This document shows positions 7,601-16,671 of a DNA stretch of 64,000 nt, piece by piece. The notes beneath the pieces are model-generated. The model did not search any database and had not been told where the DNA came from. It saw nothing but the letters and a program-made list of their open reading frames with translations. Position 1 is the first letter of the stretch. Each line of letters begins with the position of its first letter. Source of the stretch: Anabaena sp. UHCC 0187 (GTDB lineage Bacteria > Cyanobacteriota > Cyanobacteriia > Cyanobacteriales > Nostocaceae); NCBI RefSeq assembly GCF_009712035.1, contig NZ_VILB01000013.1, positions 85,991 to 149,990 of the forward strand. Reading direction: 5' to 3'. Position numbers and translations under genes: made by a program.

Positions 7601-10120
7601 CTACTCTACCTCCACCACACCGATAATCCTCTCATCCCTGTTGAGTTGACAGACACTTTCACCCTTACTATCCTTACTGAGATTAGGAACTGCATCTACC
7701 GATACACGAATAACTCGCTCCTTATTTGTCAGTAATGCAACTTCCGAACCTGGTTTTGCTGCTACCATAGCCGCTAAATTGTCGGTTTTATTATTAAATT
7801 TCACAAGTTGTACCCCTAAATCCCCCCGACTAGCCGCCCTCAACTGATTTGCTGGCATAATTTTGCCATATCCCTCTTCAGTCACTAGCAATAATTGGTG
7901 ATCTTTGCTGACATTGACACAACCAACCATTTGCTGATTTTTCAAAAGCCGGAAAGCTTGTAACCCCATAGCAGCCCGACCCATGATCGGTAGTTGTTCA
8001 TCATTAACGGGAAACCTTAACAAACGACCGCTAGAACTCGCCAAAATTAAATGTTCCCCGCTGTTAAGTAATTGGGTAAACGCTAACTCATCCTTATCTT
8101 TAAGCTTCAAAATTGTAATTCCTCTGCGGGAGAGATTCACAAATTCTGATAAAGATAGGCGTTTAATCCGTCCTTCCTTCGTTAACAAAACCATTTCCCC
8201 TGTTTCGGGTTTTTCTGGCAGCAAGAACCGGGTAATGATACCTTCCGTGTTACCTTGGGCGGTACTGGTAAGCATCGTAATCAATGGCGTTCCTCGCGCT
8301 GAACGTCCAGTAGTTAGAGGGATATCTCCCACGGTAATCGGATAGACTTTACCACCGCTAGTGAGGATTAACAGGTCTTTGTGAGTATTAGTTAATGCGG
8401 TTTGGATCAGGAAATCATGATCTAGCAGTCCGTTTTCCCCTTTTGTTTTTTTACCGTTGGGGGAAATCCGCCGCACATAACCCCGGTGAGTAACTTCTAA
8501 AATGGTTTCCTCTAGAGGTTGTTCCGGTTTAGGAGTGGGAATTTTCGCTGGGGAAGTTTCCTCTGTGGCTACTGCTGTTTTTTTAGATTTACCCTTATCT
8601 TCGGAAACTGGTTTTTCTGTAGTGTGAACTATTTTTGTGCGTCGCGGATCATTGTATTTACGTTTGAGAGTTCGCAAATCTTTTTTCAAAGCTTTGAGTA
8701 ATTCCCGTCTGTCTTCCAGTAATGTCCGCAATAGGGTAATTTCCTGGTTAAGTTGGTCAAATTCCTGTTGTAAGTTTTGCTGTTCTAACCCAGTGAGACG
8801 ACGTAATGGCATAGACAGAATGGCATCTGCTTGGACATCAGTTAAATCTAGCCGGCTACAAAGTGTCATCTTGGCGGTACTGCCATCGGGAGCTTGCCGT
8901 AAAATAGCAATGACATCATCCAAACTTGATAAGGCTTTTAGCAATCCTGCCAGGATATTTACCCGATTTTCCGCTTTTCCTAATTCGTAACTGTAGCGAC
9001 GGTTGAGGGTATGTTCTCGGAACTTGAGAAATTCCTCTAATAGTTGTCGTAAGCTTAATTGGCGAGGTTGGCCATCAACTATAGCTAAGAGAATCGCGCC
9101 AAAGGTAGTTTGTAAAGCGGTTTGGTGATACAAATGCTGGAGCAATTCCTGGGGATTGGTATCGCGTTTGAGTTCAATAACTACGCGCATTCCCTCCCGA
9201 TCACTCTCATCTCGAATGTCAGAAATTCCGTGTAACCGACCTTGATTGACTAAATCGGCGATTTTTTCAATCCAACCAGCCTTATTAACTTGAAAAGGCA
9301 GTTCTGTGACTATTAATGCTGTGCGGCGTTTAGTTCCCCTGGTAGCAGGAATTTCTTCCATGGTGACTATACCGCGCATGACAATACCACCTTTACCAGT
9401 GGTATAGGCTTCCCTGATGCCGCCATGATCAACAATTTCCCCACCAGTAGGAAAGTCGGGACCGGGAATTAATTGAAATAATTTTTCATCCGTTAAATCT
9501 GGGTTGTCAATTAAGGCAATTAAGCCATCAACGATTTCTCCCAAATTATGGGGGGGAATGTTTGTAGCCATCCCTACGGCAATTCCTGCACAACCATTCA
9601 GTAACAAAAATGGTAATTGAGCCGGGAGTACGGTTGGTTCTTGTTGGGAATTGTCGAAATTGCCAGTAAAATCCACAGTCTCTTCGGCAATTTCTGCCAA
9701 CATTCCCTCATGTCCCACTGGTGCGAGACGGGTTTCTGTGTAACGCATGGCTGCCGGGGGGTCATTATCCACGCTACCAAAGTTACCATGTCCCCCCAGT
9801 AAGGGATAACGGCTAGAAAAGTCTTGGACTAACCGAACTAAAGCATCATAAACTGATTGATCACCGTGAGGATGATATTTACCGAGAACATCTCCCACCA
9901 CACGGGCGCATTTTCGGTAAGGTCGGTCTGGCGTTAAACCCAGTTCGTGCATGGCATATAAAATCCGCCGATGTACTGGTTTTAACCCATCTCGAACATC
10001 TGGTAAAGCCCGCCCCACAATCACACTCATGGCATATTCTAGGTATGACCGTTGCATTTCGGTGTGCAGGGCGGTGGTGATGACCTGTCCCTTGGAGAGA
10101 AGGTTTAACTGTTTTGCCAT
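7601..10120 (-). CDS. gyrA: DNA gyrase/topoisomerase IV subunit A
   Basis: An 839-aa type IIA topoisomerase A subunit that cuts and rejoins DNA with the GyrB ATPase. From ATG at 10120 (chosen because the conserved cyanobacterial N-terminus MAKQLNLLS starts there; an upstream codon at 10150 adds 10 unlikely residues) the catalytic tyrosine is Y127 in AAMRYTET. The quinolone region reads [10 protein letters not shown], with Gln88 where E. coli has Ser83 and Asp92 at the Asp87 position. A charged low-complexity linker rich in K, T, P and E precedes the C-terminal beta-pinwheel. The GyrA-box QRRGGKG is not present; [10 protein letters not shown] stands in its place. The gyrase-versus-topo IV assignment is therefore by overall resemblance only. 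Confidence 0.88.
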   Translation of the reverse strand: MAKQLNLLSKGQVITTALHTEMQRSYLEYAMSVIVGRALPDVRDGLKPVHRRILYAMHELGLTPDRPYRKCARVVGDVLGKYHPHGDQSVYDALVRLVQDFSSRYPLLGGHGNFGSVDNDPPAAMRYTETRLAPVGHEGMLAEIAEETVDFTGNFDNSQQEPTVLPAQLPFLLLNGCAGIAVGMATNIPPHNLGEIVDGLIALIDNPDLTDEKLFQLIPGPDFPTGGEIVDHGGIREAYTTGKGGIVMRGIVTMEEIPATRGTKRRTALIVTELPFQVNKAGWIEKIADLVNQGRLHGISDIRDESDREGMRVVIELKRDTNPQELLQHLYHQTALQTTFGAILLAIVDGQPRQLSLRQLLEEFLKFREHTLNRRYSYELGKAENRVNILAGLLKALSSLDDVIAILRQAPDGSTAKMTLCSRLDLTDVQADAILSMPLRRLTGLEQQNLQQEFDQLNQEITLLRTLLEDRRELLKALKKDLRTLKRKYNDPRRTKIVHTTEKPVSEDKGKSKKTAVATEETSPAKIPTPKPEQPLEETILEVTHRGYVRRISPNGKKTKGENGLLDHDFLIQTALTNTHKDLLILTSGGKVYPITVGDIPLTTGRSARGTPLITMLTSTAQGNTEGIITRFLLPEKPETGEMVLLTKEGRIKRLSLSEFVNLSRRGITILKLKDKDELAFTQLLNSGEHLILASSSGRLLRFPVNDEQLPIMGRAAMGLQAFRLLKNQQMVGCVNVSKDHQLLLVTEEGYGKIMPANQLRAASRGDLGVQLVKFNNKTDNLAAMVAAKPGSEVALLTNKERVIRVSVDAVPNLSKDSKGESVCQLNRDERIIGVVEVE

Positions 10121-10334
10121 GAGGTTTTTCCCTGAATTTTCACTACACAACAGCCGCTAGAAGATAACACGCTCTGAAATCACAGCATAACGGATCAAAT
10201 AGAAATACTCACACAATCTTGATACTTACGAATATAAAAAGCAGTAGTATTATCCTTGATGTTATCTATGCTTATGGACTATTAAAAATACAATAGATAT
10301 TGATCAGATGTTAGCCCTATTAGTATAAAGTCTC

Positions 10335-10733
10335 ATGAAAACTGTTCTAATTGTCGAAGATGATTTAATTAATGCTCGCGTTTTTTCTAAAATTTTGACT
10401 AAACGCGGCGGTTTGGGGGTAAAACATACGGAAAATGTAGACGAGGTCATGGAAATTGCCCAAGCCCATGAAATTGACCTGATTTTAATGGATGTGTCTC
10501 TTTCCCGTAGTGTATACCAAGGTAAGTCCGTTGATGGTATCAAAATTACACAAATGTTAAAATCTGACCCCCAAACAGCCAACTTACCGATTATTTTAGT
10601 GACAGCACACGCTATGGAAGGGGATCGGGAGAATTTTTTGAAACAAAGCGGTGCTGATGGTTATATTTCTAAGCCTGTAGTTGATCATCAACAGTTTATT
10701 GACCAAATTATGGCTCTTTTACCACAAGAATAG
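10335..10733 (+). CDS. Stand-alone response regulator receiver (CheY-like)
   Basis: A 132-aa single receiver domain with no output domain. Acidic pocket E8-D9-D10, phosphoacceptor D53, switch Thr T90 and Lys K113 are all in place. It likely passes a phosphoryl group or signal by protein contact rather than binding DNA. Resembles the DivK/Slr-type receivers often paired with hybrid kinases in cyanobacteria. No kinase is adjacent on this strand; the nearest is the sensor kinase at 11870-13297 on the other strand, which could be a partner only by inference. ATG start, followed by a repeat hairpin that could stop transcription. Confidence 0.9.
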   Translation: MKTVLIVEDDLINARVFSKILTKRGGLGVKHTENVDEVMEIAQAHEIDLILMDVSLSRSVYQGKSVDGIKITQMLKSDPQTANLPIILVTAHAMEGDRENFLKQSGADGYISKPVVDHQQFIDQIMALLPQE

Positions 10734-10741
10734 TTGGGAAA

Positions 10742-10815
10742 TTCAATTTTGGATTTTGGATTTTGAATTTTGGATTAAGGGAAATTCAATCTAAAATCTA
10801 AAATCTAAAATCCCC
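10742..10815. repeat. Heptamer inverted repeat
   Basis: TTTGGAT-type 7-mers on the left and TAAAATC-type 7-mers on the right are near-complementary, so the tract can fold into a long AT-rich hairpin. It lies between the convergent receiver gene and the TPR gene. Confidence 0.8.
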
Positions 10816-10817
10816 TC

Positions 10818-11684
10818 TTAAGGTGTTGGTGCTTCCTCCAGCGGCTGTGAAGCTGATTTAATTTCTGGTATTTCTAAGAATTTTTTAGTGTCTGCAAGTA
10901 AGCGTTCACCCCAAAGATTCTCTTTCAGAAAATCTAAATCGGCATAACGGGAATCTATGCGAAGTGCAGATACTCCCATCTGTAAACTTTTTTGTCTATC
11001 GCCTTTATTATAGGAAGCTACGGCTAAAGCTAATAGAGGTTCTGCTGCTTTTTTGTCAATACTAACTGCTGTTTGCCATTGCTGAATTGCTCCTCCCACA
11101 TCACCCTGTTCGTATTTGATTAAACCAATATTGTTAATTGCTGGCCAAAACTTTTTATCTTGCTTGACTGCCAAATTAAATTGAGCGATCGCATCTGGAA
11201 ATTTCTGTAACATAAAGTAAGCATTGCCCAAATCAAACAACCCCCCAGAATAATTGGGTTTTAATTTCAAACCCGCTTGATAATGGGTGATAGATGCTTG
11301 GTAATCTTTTTTTTGAAACTTGGCTGAACCCAAGGCAAACTGCACTTCAGGATTTTTGGGATTGAGGGTTTGGGCTTTGTTTAAGGACGTAACAGCTTGA
11401 TCTAATTCTTTATTTTGTAAATACAAACTTCCTAGTAACCACCAGACTTTATCATTCTGCGGAGCTAGTTTAGCTGCCAACTGCGCCCTGATTAAAGCTG
11501 GTTCAACTTGCTGAAATTGAGCTAACTGAGCCGCTTCCTGCGCTAAATTTAAGCCCTGCTTCTCCAACTGTGCATTATCAATTTGCACAGTATGGGGGAT
11601 GAATGCTTGAGCATGAGCAGCTTTGGGCAAACTCCATAAACTGATTGCTACTAACAGAGAAATTAACCGAATATGTTTTAGCAC
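10818..11684 (-). CDS. Secreted TPR-repeat protein
   Basis: A 288-aa protein with an N-terminal signal peptide ending near the AHAQA motif (about residue 26), so it is exported to periplasm or lumen. From residue ~35 to 250 it consists of consecutive 34-residue TPR units (for example LGSLYLQNKELDQAVTSLNK, LGNAYFMLQKFPDAIAQFNL), a protein-binding superhelix. The C-terminal ~40 residues are not TPR. Partner unknown. ATG start. It points the same way as the kinase operon upstream, but ~185 bp with an STRR tract lies between, so it is probably a separate unit. Confidence 0.85.
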   Translation of the reverse strand: MLKHIRLISLLVAISLWSLPKAAHAQAFIPHTVQIDNAQLEKQGLNLAQEAAQLAQFQQVEPALIRAQLAAKLAPQNDKVWWLLGSLYLQNKELDQAVTSLNKAQTLNPKNPEVQFALGSAKFQKKDYQASITHYQAGLKLKPNYSGGLFDLGNAYFMLQKFPDAIAQFNLAVKQDKKFWPAINNIGLIKYEQGDVGGAIQQWQTAVSIDKKAAEPLLALAVASYNKGDRQKSLQMGVSALRIDSRYADLDFLKENLWGERLLADTKKFLEIPEIKSASQPLEEAPTP

Positions 11685-11767
11685 ACTACCACCTCCTAGT
11701 TCAAATATGGGAATCTTATGGCTAATGCCACATTACGCTATCAGATAGCTTAACAAAATCAAAGGGA

Positions 11768-11839
11768 TTGGTCATTGGTCATTAGTCAGTTGTCAGTTGT
11801 CAGTTGTCAGTTGTTAGTTGTTAGTTGTCAGTTGTCAGT
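11768..11839. repeat. STRR heptamers (GTTGTCA family)
   Basis: Starts with ATTGGTC/ATTAGTC-type units and continues with about eight GTTGTCA/GTTGTTA units. Between the histidine kinase and the secreted TPR gene. Confidence 0.9.
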
Positions 11840-11869
11840 GGGTGATTTTCTTCTGACTTCTCACTCCTG

Positions 11870-13297
11870 TTATCCGTCGGACATTGGGGGCTTTAGGGGC
11901 AGAATGACGGTGAAAGTAGTACCTTCACCCGGAGTGCTGGCTACTTGAATTTGTCCTTGATGATGTTCGATAATGGCTTGAGCGATCGCTAATCCTAATC
12001 CTGAACCAGTAGTTGTGGTTGTAGCCGTTTTCCCAGTTCTATGAGTCCGTGCTGGATCAACTCGATAAAAGCGGTCAAATAATTTTGGTAGCGCATCCGT
12101 GGGAATACCAATTCCCGTATCACTGACTTTAATTTGTAAATGAGAATTTGTGTAACGTATTCCTGTAACTCGATTTATACCCTCTATTCTTTCTAACTCC
12201 ACTTTGATTACTCCTGCCGCTGGAGTATATTGCAAAGCATTACCAATCAAATTTGTAAATAATCTCACTAATTGCTCCCAATTTCCCATGAGAGTAAACC
12301 AGTTTTCTAGTAATTCGGGATTAACTTCTGTCAATGGAGAATCAACTAAATTCAAAACCAGATTAATTTGCTTTTCCCTAGCTACAAATTGTTGTTCTTC
12401 TACAACTTCCATTAATAAAGCATCAAGAGGACAAGATGAAAATAAATCTGTGCTAATTCCGCTATCTTGCCTAGCTAAAAATAGTAAATCATTAACTAGT
12501 TTTCCTAATCTTTGGGTAAGTCGTTCTACTACTTTTAATTGTTGTTTATATTGAACTGTATGGTTTTCCTCGGCAACTAAATCTAAATCAGCCAAGGCAA
12601 TTTGGACATTAGTTTGAATTAACGCAATGGGACTTCTTAATTCATGGGAAGCATCAGCAGTAAATTGTTTTAAGCGTTGGTAAGATTCCCCTACCGGTTC
12701 CATGGCCTTTCCCGATAAAAACCAACCACTGGCCGCTACTGCCAATACCATTAAACTAATACCTAAAGCCAAATCAAAAATTAATTGTCGGCTAGGTTTT
12801 GTCACCTCAAACCAAGGATGACTTACTCGCAAATATCCTAAAACCTGTCTTCCTATTTCTATCCGTTTCGTAACTTGTCTCAATAACTGTGCAGATTCTC
12901 CCCATCCTCCCATGCCCTCTATTCGCACAGTTTCACCTGTATGATTAGTTTGAATAGGAATATCTAATCTTTCCGAAAAAGTTGACCATAGTAATTCACC
13001 ATTAGGACTAAACCATTCTAAATCAATGCGATCATCTTCGGCATTTTCAGAATTATTAGGAAAACTAGCTGCTACATTTACTCGCAGTTGGGTAGGTTGA
13101 AATTTTATTGGTTCAATGACTAAAGAACGCTCGACAACTTCCACCACATGATATAGTGTATCGTCAATTCTTTCAATTAATGTACTGCGAACATATAAAT
13201 ATACTCCACTGGCAAATAGTAATAGTAAAATCGCAGTTATAGCCGTGTACCAAATTGCCAAACGGCGACGAGTAGATTGAAATAGGTAAATGGACAT
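11870..13297 (-). CDS. Membrane sensor histidine kinase (third gene of NB-ARC operon)
   Basis: A 475-aa two-component kinase. From ATG at 13297: TM helix ~13-36, an extracytoplasmic sensor of ~135 residues with no recognised family, TM helix ~173-194, then the phosphoacceptor H218 in the DASHELRSP motif, N box around 349-353, G1 DTGIG at 393-397 and G2 GSGLGLA at 431-437. A threonine run precedes G2 in the ATP lid. The start was chosen because a perfect GGGGAGG Shine-Dalgarno stands 9 nt upstream; it is embedded in the last Gly-Gly codons of the TPR gene, so translation is probably coupled. An in-frame start 33 nt upstream would overlap the TPR gene. No cognate response regulator is adjacent in the operon. 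Confidence 0.92.
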   Translation of the reverse strand: MSIYLFQSTRRRLAIWYTAITAILLLLFASGVYLYVRSTLIERIDDTLYHVVEVVERSLVIEPIKFQPTQLRVNVAASFPNNSENAEDDRIDLEWFSPNGELLWSTFSERLDIPIQTNHTGETVRIEGMGGWGESAQLLRQVTKRIEIGRQVLGYLRVSHPWFEVTKPSRQLIFDLALGISLMVLAVAASGWFLSGKAMEPVGESYQRLKQFTADASHELRSPIALIQTNVQIALADLDLVAEENHTVQYKQQLKVVERLTQRLGKLVNDLLFLARQDSGISTDLFSSCPLDALLMEVVEEQQFVAREKQINLVLNLVDSPLTEVNPELLENWFTLMGNWEQLVRLFTNLIGNALQYTPAAGVIKVELERIEGINRVTGIRYTNSHLQIKVSDTGIGIPTDALPKLFDRFYRVDPARTHRTGKTATTTTTGSGLGLAIAQAIIEHHQGQIQVASTPGEGTTFTVILPLKPPMSDG

Positions 13298-13302
13298 ATA
13301 GG

Positions 13303-14781
13303 CTATCCTCCCCAAAATTTCTTCAACCAATTTTGACTAAATACTTGTTTTAAAGTTTTGCTAATTGTCCTAACTGTTATTTTTAAAGTCAATTTGGTAT
13401 TTGAGCTTTTCCAAGGAGGAAATATTAGCATACTTCTAATAATTAATAGCAACCCCCAAGTATGTCCCCAAATATATCCTTGATGCCAGTAGCTATTAGC
13501 TAATGTTGCTAATGCTAATGCTTTTAGTTGTTGATCACCAGTTTCATCAGCGATCTCCATAGCCTGTTTAGATTTATAAATTGCTCTCTGGTGGTCTTTT
13601 AGACAGCCGTGGCAATAAGATAAATTGATTAAAATTATGCCTACACTGGATTTTTTACCAATTTCACTGTTGGTAATTAAGGCTAATTGAAAACAATTAA
13701 TTGCCTCTTTATAGTCTTTTTTAGATATATAAATATATGCAGTACCCAAAGACGCTAGTATGTCAGCCTCTTGTTGTTTATTATTAATCTTACGAACAAG
13801 ATTTAAGGCTTCCTCGAAGGAATTAATTGCATTCTGATAATCATTCAATAAGATATAGCTAGTACCTAAATTCCTTAATGTATTACAGTATTTATAATGG
13901 TTGTAACTGGTATTAATTATTTTTAGTTGTAATCGAATATATTCTATACCTTTATAAGGTTCTCCCATATTAATATAATTAGCTGCTATACCACCTAAAG
14001 CATCATATTCTATATCTTTATCACTAATTTCTTGTGCAACTGTTAACGCATCTACATGATATTTCATTGATAATTGATAATTATATGGTGGAAGAATATT
14101 GTAACTATATCCTAATCCATGTAGTGATTTTCCTTCTATTTTTCGATTATCAATTTCACGAGAAATTTTCAACTGTTCCTTATAGTGAGTAATTGCTTCT
14201 TTAGCTTTTTCTAGACAATAAGCATAAACCCAACCCAAACCACCGTGTGCTTGAGCTTCTGCTTTGCGGTTGTTGATTTTACGAGCAATTTCTAATTGTT
14301 TTTCATGGTAATCAATAGCAATCTGAGCTTTTCCTAAATAAGAATAAGCAGTACCTAAGCCATCTAACCAAAGACAATCTAAATCTAAATTAAGCTTCGT
14401 TAAAAGTCTGCTGTATATTTCAATTTGTTCATTGTGGTAGCCCCAAATACCTAATTGTTCATGTAGTTCTTTAGTATTGGTAATAGTTAGACGAATAAGT
14501 TTACAAGCTGTTTCCCATGCTTCTACTTCACAGAGATGGTGAAACACTTTCAGGTAATGTTTTACCTGTTCTAGGTTAGAAGCATTAAGTTTAGGTTTAT
14601 ACATTAACCAGTTTTTTATCGCCATGTAATGAGCAAATTCCCAAGGAGAGCTATCAGCTAATAGAGATGTTGCTGATTTGATGCCTAATTGAGATAACAC
14701 TAATTCTCCAGATTGTGTGAAATCAATTGTTTCTAAAGGCTGTTGAGTTTTTAACTCTACTTTATTAAAGTTATTAGTCAT
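13303..14781 (-). CDS. TPR-repeat protein (second gene of NB-ARC operon)
   Basis: A 492-aa protein made mainly of TPR units of the kinesin-light-chain type (DGLGTAYSYLGKAQIAIDYHE, AHGGLGWVYAYC, LASLGTAYIYI, and others), about eight from residue ~130 to 430. The first ~110 residues are a helical region without TPR consensus. The hydrophobic segment WGLLLIIRSMLIFPPW near 440 and a basic tail could touch the membrane. Starts 2 nt after the NB-ARC stop. In many cyanobacterial proteins an NB-ARC ATPase and its TPR sensor are one chain; here they look split into two coupled genes. Its end carries the ribosome-binding site of the histidine kinase. Function unknown; a ligand-sensing arm is inferred. 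Confidence 0.85.
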   Translation of the reverse strand: MTNNFNKVELKTQQPLETIDFTQSGELVLSQLGIKSATSLLADSSPWEFAHYMAIKNWLMYKPKLNASNLEQVKHYLKVFHHLCEVEAWETACKLIRLTITNTKELHEQLGIWGYHNEQIEIYSRLLTKLNLDLDCLWLDGLGTAYSYLGKAQIAIDYHEKQLEIARKINNRKAEAQAHGGLGWVYAYCLEKAKEAITHYKEQLKISREIDNRKIEGKSLHGLGYSYNILPPYNYQLSMKYHVDALTVAQEISDKDIEYDALGGIAANYINMGEPYKGIEYIRLQLKIINTSYNHYKYCNTLRNLGTSYILLNDYQNAINSFEEALNLVRKINNKQQEADILASLGTAYIYISKKDYKEAINCFQLALITNSEIGKKSSVGIILINLSYCHGCLKDHQRAIYKSKQAMEIADETGDQQLKALALATLANSYWHQGYIWGHTWGLLLIIRSMLIFPPWKSSNTKLTLKITVRTISKTLKQVFSQNWLKKFWGG

Positions 14782-14783
14782 AC

Positions 14784-16199
14784 TTACTTTTCATTTTTTG
14801 ACTTTTTAAGGTGTTCTAAAGCTACAGTACGAATTAAATTATGTTGTCTCAATAAATAATCATTATTGCTATCAATCATTTCTTCAATTAGATAACGATC
14901 ACGTAATGTATTTAACACTCCATATTGATCTTCTTCTCCTAAACCTAAAGTTTCCAAAGTATTAAGATAAAAATTCTCTCCTACTGGACAGGAATAAACA
15001 GAGCCAAATATAAGCATAAAATAAGCATTTGGCACATCATTAGCTAGTCGTTTAAACGTCTTTTCAACGCGCTCTTTTACAGCCCTCTGTAAACTGCTAG
15101 TATATCTATCTAGCCTAATCTCATCATGATCTGACTTAACTTTTTCTTCTTCCTGACTTTGTTCAACTTTTTCTACTTCATGTCCATATTTTTTCCAGTA
15201 AGCTAAAATATTTCCATAAAAAGGATGACTGATTATTTCTCCGGTAATTACTCTCAATGCTAAGGGATGCCCTTCATAAGCAGCACCAATTCGTTTTAGA
15301 TAGGTTATACTATCTGACTTATCTAAATTTGTACCAATATCTATCCCTGCTTGTTTAAAAAATTCTAATTGCTCTGGATCAGTAAATCCTTTGAGCGGTT
15401 TACAATCCCAATAAGTCGGATAACGCGAGCCAATAATATATAATTTGTTCGGTAAATCCTGAGAAGTAATGATAATTCTACTCTTCCAAGAGTTTGCAGA
15501 CAGCAAATAATTAAAGAACTTCTCCCAATACTCATCGTGAAAATCACCATTTCCCTTGAGGATGAATTCCAAAGAGTCAATCACCAGCAAATAGGGATTA
15601 TTTTCTAAGCGGCTAACTATCCAGTTGAACAATAGCTGTGAATTGTTGCGGTCTTCTGGTGTGAGTATTTCGCCCGAACCGGTGAGTATTAAAGCCGCTA
15701 CACTTGCAAAATCTGTATTTTGGTAATGGTCAAAATTAATTTTAATAGATTTGGGGAAATTCCCTAGCAATTCTACTGCCAATCGGCCAGCAAAAGCAGT
15801 CTTACCAATACCGGTTATCCCAGTGAGTATTAATACTCGACAATCTCCCCGAAGTTTAGCAATTAGTGTAGCGATCGCACTTTCCCGACCTACAAAATGA
15901 TTGTCAATGATAGGTGGGGGTGGTTGTAGATTCCACCTTCTCTCAAAAACCACTTTAAAATTTTCTTGGGTAACTTGTTCTCCTAATGCGGTTTCAGCAC
16001 TTAGTATTTGCCATAGTTTGCTTCCCACCTTTTTGATGTAATCGTTACTATAGCCACTAAGTAATGCAATATTTTGATAAGTAAGTTCACGATTTAACCA
16101 CAGTTTACGAATAATAAGAGTTTGAGGCGTGCTTAAAGGTTTATTTGTTTGTTGATGAACTAACCTATTTGCAAAGTTAATAGCGTCTTCTACATTCAT
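14784..16199 (-). CDS. HTH-like/NB-ARC STAND ATPase (first gene of operon)
   Basis: A 471-aa STAND-class P-loop ATPase. Residues 1-90 form the helical domain found at the N-terminus of many cyanobacterial NB-ARC and NACHT proteins (SGYSNDYIKKVGSKLW-like helix-turn-helix pattern). A VGRE linker follows, then Walker A GITGIGKT at 127-134, Walker B with D208 in LLVIDSLEF, an arginine-bearing sensor strand (SRIIITSQD) and a GHPLAL (GxP) motif near 311. No repeats or effector domain are fused; the next gene supplies TPRs. ATG at 16199 preferred by family N-terminus; GTG at 16211 would add four residues. STAND proteins act as switches in signalling, transcription or phage defence; which one applies here is unknown. 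Confidence 0.87.
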   Translation of the reverse strand: MNVEDAINFANRLVHQQTNKPLSTPQTLIIRKLWLNRELTYQNIALLSGYSNDYIKKVGSKLWQILSAETALGEQVTQENFKVVFERRWNLQPPPPIIDNHFVGRESAIATLIAKLRGDCRVLILTGITGIGKTAFAGRLAVELLGNFPKSIKINFDHYQNTDFASVAALILTGSGEILTPEDRNNSQLLFNWIVSRLENNPYLLVIDSLEFILKGNGDFHDEYWEKFFNYLLSANSWKSRIIITSQDLPNKLYIIGSRYPTYWDCKPLKGFTDPEQLEFFKQAGIDIGTNLDKSDSITYLKRIGAAYEGHPLALRVITGEIISHPFYGNILAYWKKYGHEVEKVEQSQEEEKVKSDHDEIRLDRYTSSLQRAVKERVEKTFKRLANDVPNAYFMLIFGSVYSCPVGENFYLNTLETLGLGEEDQYGVLNTLRDRYLIEEMIDSNNDYLLRQHNLIRTVALEHLKKSKNEK

Positions 16200-16256
16200 G
16201 TCTGATTTCACACTGGGTAATCTAAGCTGTAGTTTATCTTATTTTTGAGTCCCAAT

Positions 16257-16293
16257 GTTACTTAATATCACTTCAAGTTACTTGATATCACTT
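16257..16293. promoter_or_regulatory. Phased 17-bp direct repeat upstream of NB-ARC operon
   Basis: GTTACTTAATATCACTT at 16257-16273 recurs with one change at 16277-16293, exactly 20 bp (two helical turns) later. It is 58-94 bp upstream of the NB-ARC start. The spacing is what one expects for two regulator subunits on the same DNA face. An operator role is inferred. Confidence 0.5.
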
Positions 16294-16478
16294 ATTAGAT
16301 TAATTCAACGCAACACTTTAAACCACTGACACACTGAATACACGGTATTAAACTTTAGACATAGAAAAAGGGAAAAATCAGTCAATTAAGAGACAAATCA
16401 TGAACAAGTTTAATGTTCTTGTATTATTTACGATAGTTAGTACCTTTATTGGTTAAGCAATAAATAAAGGTAAAAATC

Positions 16479-16640
16479 ATGGCTAATAAAGAATCATCAG
16501 ACATTCACAATACTAACAATGCCGATCTCAAAGAACAGAAAATTGAATGTTCTTCCTGTCAAGGTACAGGGAGAATTCAACCTTACGGTTCACGAAGATC
16601 ATCCAAATGTCAAAAATGCCAGGGAACAGGTTTTTGTTAA
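16479..16640 (+). CDS. Small DnaJ-type zinc-ribbon protein (53 aa)
   Basis: A 53-aa ORF below usual length cut-offs. It has two CxxCxGxG motifs: CSSCQGTG near residues 24-31 and CQKCQGTG near 44-51, separated by 12 residues. This is half of the DnaJ/BSD2 cysteine-rich zinc fold, enough to bind one zinc ion. The N-terminal 20 residues are polar and charged. AAAGG lies 8 nt upstream of the ATG, supporting translation. Similar tiny zinc-finger-like proteins occur in cyanobacteria and plastids, where BSD2 helps Rubisco assembly, but no such role can be claimed here. Confidence 0.75.
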   Translation: MANKESSDIHNTNNADLKEQKIECSSCQGTGRIQPYGSRRSSKCQKCQGTGFC

Positions 16641-16671
16641 AGTCAAAATTGATCATTAAATTCAGAGATTA

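Noticed and set aside
10120-10150. Upstream start for gyrA
   Set aside because: The ten extra residues do not resemble the family N-terminus, while MAKQLNLLS at 10120 does.
9951-10160. Open frame on the plus strand opposite gyrA
   Set aside because: Antisense shadow of a strongly conserved gene; no ribosome-binding site or family match. The same applies to the other opposite-strand frames over rpoB, rpoC1, rpoC2, hisD and hflX.
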